DNA from: Rhizobium laguerreae | GTDB lineage: Bacteria > Pseudomonadota > Alphaproteobacteria > Rhizobiales > Rhizobiaceae | Reading direction: 5' to 3' | Assembly (NCBI RefSeq): GCF_002008165.1 | Contig: NZ_MRDM01000014.1 | Location: forward strand, 1,430,972 to 1,494,971 | Length of the DNA stretch: 64,000 nucleotides | In this document: piece after piece, positions 62,416 through 64,000 of the stretch | Numbering within the stretch: position 1 is the first letter of the stretch | Layout of the letters: every line of letters begins with the position of its first letter | Notes under the pieces: generated by a model | Told to the model about the DNA's origin: nothing | Databases searched by the model: none | The model's input: the letters and a program-made list of their open reading frames with translations, nothing else | Position numbers and translations under genes: made by a program

Positions 62416-63615
62416 ATGAAGATCACCGATCTCCGCTGCGCCGTCATCGGCAGACATCCAATCGTCCGCATCGTCACGGACGAGGGCTTCTATGGCTTGG
62501 GCGAAGTCGAATTCACCAAGACCTACCTCAAGCCCTGGGTACTGCATTTCCGCGAGGCGCTGATCGGCGAGGACCCGACCGATGTCGAAAGAGTAATGTT
62601 GAAGATCCGTCAACGCGGCTCTTTCAAGCCGTACGGCGCGGCGGTAAGCGCTATTGAGCATGCCCTGTGGGACATTGCCGGCAAGGCCGCGGGCGTGCCC
62701 GTCTATAAACTGCTCGGCGGCAAGGTGCGGGACAAGGTGCGCGTCTACAATGGTTCGATTCGCCAGGAACGCAGGGGCGACCGGCCGGAGGATTACGCCG
62801 CCGACGTCAAATGGATGATGGAGCAGCCGCAGAACTTCTTCATGGTCAAGCAAGGAATCTCCTTCCACTCCAACATGAAGGACACTTTCGAGTACTTCCA
62901 CTACGGCGTGACGCAGAAGAAGGCAGGCTATCACGGTGCCATGGATCAGGGCATGATCAGCGAGCGCGGCTTCAATCACATGCTCGACTGCGTGATCGCG
63001 ATGAAGGAAGTGCTGGGCGACAAAGTCAGCCTAGCGCTCGACTGCGGCCCGGGCTGGATGCTGCCTGATGCGATTAAGTTCGCTCGCGCGGTCGAGAAGT
63101 ACAATTTGATGTGGCTCGAGGACATGCTGACTGGCGACTACGTGCCGTGGGTCAATCCGCAGGCCTATCGGGAACTGACAACCTCCACCTCGACGCCAAT
63201 CCACACTGGTGAGCAGATCTACCTGCGGCACAATTTCAAGGAACTGATTGAGACGCAGGCGGTACGCGTCATCGGCCCCGATCCAGCCGATGTTGGCGGC
63301 ATTGCCGAGCTCAAATGGGTCGCCGAGCACGCCTACATGCACTCGATCCTGATGGCACCGCACGGCATCGCTAACGGCCTGCTTGGCCTCGGCGCGTTGA
63401 TCAATGTCTGCGCCACCTTGCCGGCAAATTACATCGCCTTCGAATATCCGACCGCCTCCGATCCCTGGTGGCAGGATCTGGTAATCGGCTTGCCGCCGCA
63501 GATCGTTAAGGACAGCATGGTGGACCTACTGGAAGCGCCGGGGCTTGGCCTTGATATCGACGCCGAAGCGGCCAGGAGATATCTTAGCGAAGAGGATGCG
63601 GGCTTCTTCGACTGA
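62416..63615 (+). CDS. Enolase-superfamily enzyme, WLED/TGEQ type, 399 residues
   Basis: MR-type fold with motifs FMVKQGISFH, LALDCGPGW, LMWLEDM, HTGEQIYL, GPDPADVGG and APHGIANGLLG. The WLED in place of the common WFEEP and the Gly-rich DCGPG mark it as a different clade from the galactonate-type enzymes at 53137 and 59808, and related to the gene just upstream. An insert after the second strand (SIRQERRGDRPEDYAADVKW) may shape substrate choice. It is 17 bases from the previous gene. Confidence 0.83.
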   Translation: MKITDLRCAVIGRHPIVRIVTDEGFYGLGEVEFTKTYLKPWVLHFREALIGEDPTDVERVMLKIRQRGSFKPYGAAVSAIEHALWDIAGKAAGVPVYKLLGGKVRDKVRVYNGSIRQERRGDRPEDYAADVKWMMEQPQNFFMVKQGISFHSNMKDTFEYFHYGVTQKKAGYHGAMDQGMISERGFNHMLDCVIAMKEVLGDKVSLALDCGPGWMLPDAIKFARAVEKYNLMWLEDMLTGDYVPWVNPQAYRELTTSTSTPIHTGEQIYLRHNFKELIETQAVRVIGPDPADVGGIAELKWVAEHAYMHSILMAPHGIANGLLGLGALINVCATLPANYIAFEYPTASDPWWQDLVIGLPPQIVKDSMVDLLEAPGLGLDIDAEAARRYLSEEDAGFFD

Positions 63616-63745
63616 ACCTCCCTCCCCTCTATATCGTCGGCGATCGCAGCCGCTGGGAAACCTTGCCTTACTTCAGGGAGGCAGCGAGTGAAAGATCCGG
63701 ATTACCGCATCCTGGATGCCTGCCTTGACTCACTTTTGGAACGCA

Positions 63746-63770
63746 AAAAGCCCGCACGGGGCGGGCTTTT
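63746..63770 (-). terminator. Bidirectional terminator, probably ending the rRNA operon
   Basis: AAAAGCCCGC and GCGGGCTTTT form a strong stem, with T-runs on both strands; on the minus strand the stem is followed by TTTTT. Leftward transcription comes from the initiator tRNA at 63996, so it probably terminates an rRNA operon lying beyond the right edge. It also faces the end of the enolase-family operon. Confidence 0.75.
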
Positions 63771-63791
63771 GAGTATGTGTATGTTGGAATT

Positions 63792-63866
63792 TGGTTGCGG
63801 GGGCAGGATTTGAACCTGCGGCCTTCAGGTTATGGTCCGCAGGACGACGAGCTACCATCGCCAGCG
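63792..63866 (-). pseudogene. Damaged copy of initiator tRNA
   Basis: The 3' half (CCA, acceptor strand, T arm and the anticodon CAT up to about 63834) is identical to the intact initiator tRNA at 63920-63996. The 5' half is altered: the anticodon stem no longer pairs well, and the acceptor 5' strand reads CGCTGGCG instead of CGCGGGG. It therefore cannot fold as a normal tRNA. It lies 128 bases downstream of the intact gene in the same orientation. Confidence 0.75.
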
Positions 63867-63919
63867 AAGATGAAGTCTTCGCGCCAGCGATATTGCTCAT
63901 GAGTGTATCTGGTAGGATT

Positions 63920-63996
<77 letters not shown>

Positions 63997-64000
63997 CCTA

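Overview
This window looks like chromosomal DNA of an alphaproteobacterium of the Rhizobium/Agrobacterium group, most like Rhizobium etli or R. leguminosarum. The reasons are high-GC coding sequence, dense sugar ABC transporter operons, an ExoY/ExoF/ExoQ-style exopolysaccharide locus, RIME-like intergenic palindromes, and an initiator tRNA at the right edge. That tRNA sits where rhizobial rRNA operons end, so an rRNA operon probably lies just outside on the right. This placement is an inference from family resemblance and gene order; no database was searched.

Layout. (1) 1-7256: a ROK-family repressor (cut by the left edge) diverges from a six-gene operon encoding a CUT1-type sugar importer, a SIS-domain isomerase/deglycase and a PfkB kinase. 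A perfect 9-bp inverted repeat overlaps the repressor promoter. (2) 7278-27117: a polysaccharide locus. A leftward operon (Crp-like regulator, two GT4 glycosyltransferases, Wzx flippase, GH16 glucanase) diverges from a rightward one (ExoY-type initiating transferase, Wzz-like chain-length protein, GT2, Wza/ExoF exporter, Wzy/ExoQ polymerase). It is followed by a small ExoX/SyrA-like membrane protein, GT8 and GT2 transferases, then a second Crp/ExoY divergent pair, a second ExoX/SyrA-like protein and an acyltransferase. The crp-exoY-exoX set is therefore present twice, with a shared promoter-proximal motif in front of both exoY copies. (3) 27370-35110: a membrane PQQ dehydrogenase, two class III adenylate cyclases with TPR repeats, a YHS-domain protein and an ankyrin protein. 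(4) 35245-40275: a ribose-type transporter divided over a divergent promoter, with a sugar epimerase and a GntR regulator. (5) 40336-50906: a GntR-controlled catabolic regulon with a CUT1 transporter, two SDR dehydrogenases, an enolase-superfamily dehydratase, two unrecognised proteins and an FAD oxidoreductase. The same operator-like sequence occurs at two promoters. (6) 50907-52365: a thin region with a cytochrome c, a RIME-like repeat and a methyltransferase remnant. (7) 52366-63615: a sugar-acid locus with an RraA-type aldolase, four enolase-superfamily enzymes, a CUT1 transporter and a GntR regulator. (8) 63616-64000: a terminator, a damaged copy of the initiator tRNA, and the intact tRNA.

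Functionally the window combines envelope polysaccharide production with import and oxidation or dehydration of sugars and sugar acids, as expected of a plant-associated soil bacterium. The least explained parts are the duplicated Crp/ExoY/ExoX module with its conserved motif, the in-frame shortened second ExoY, and the group of five different enolase-superfamily enzymes with unassigned substrates.
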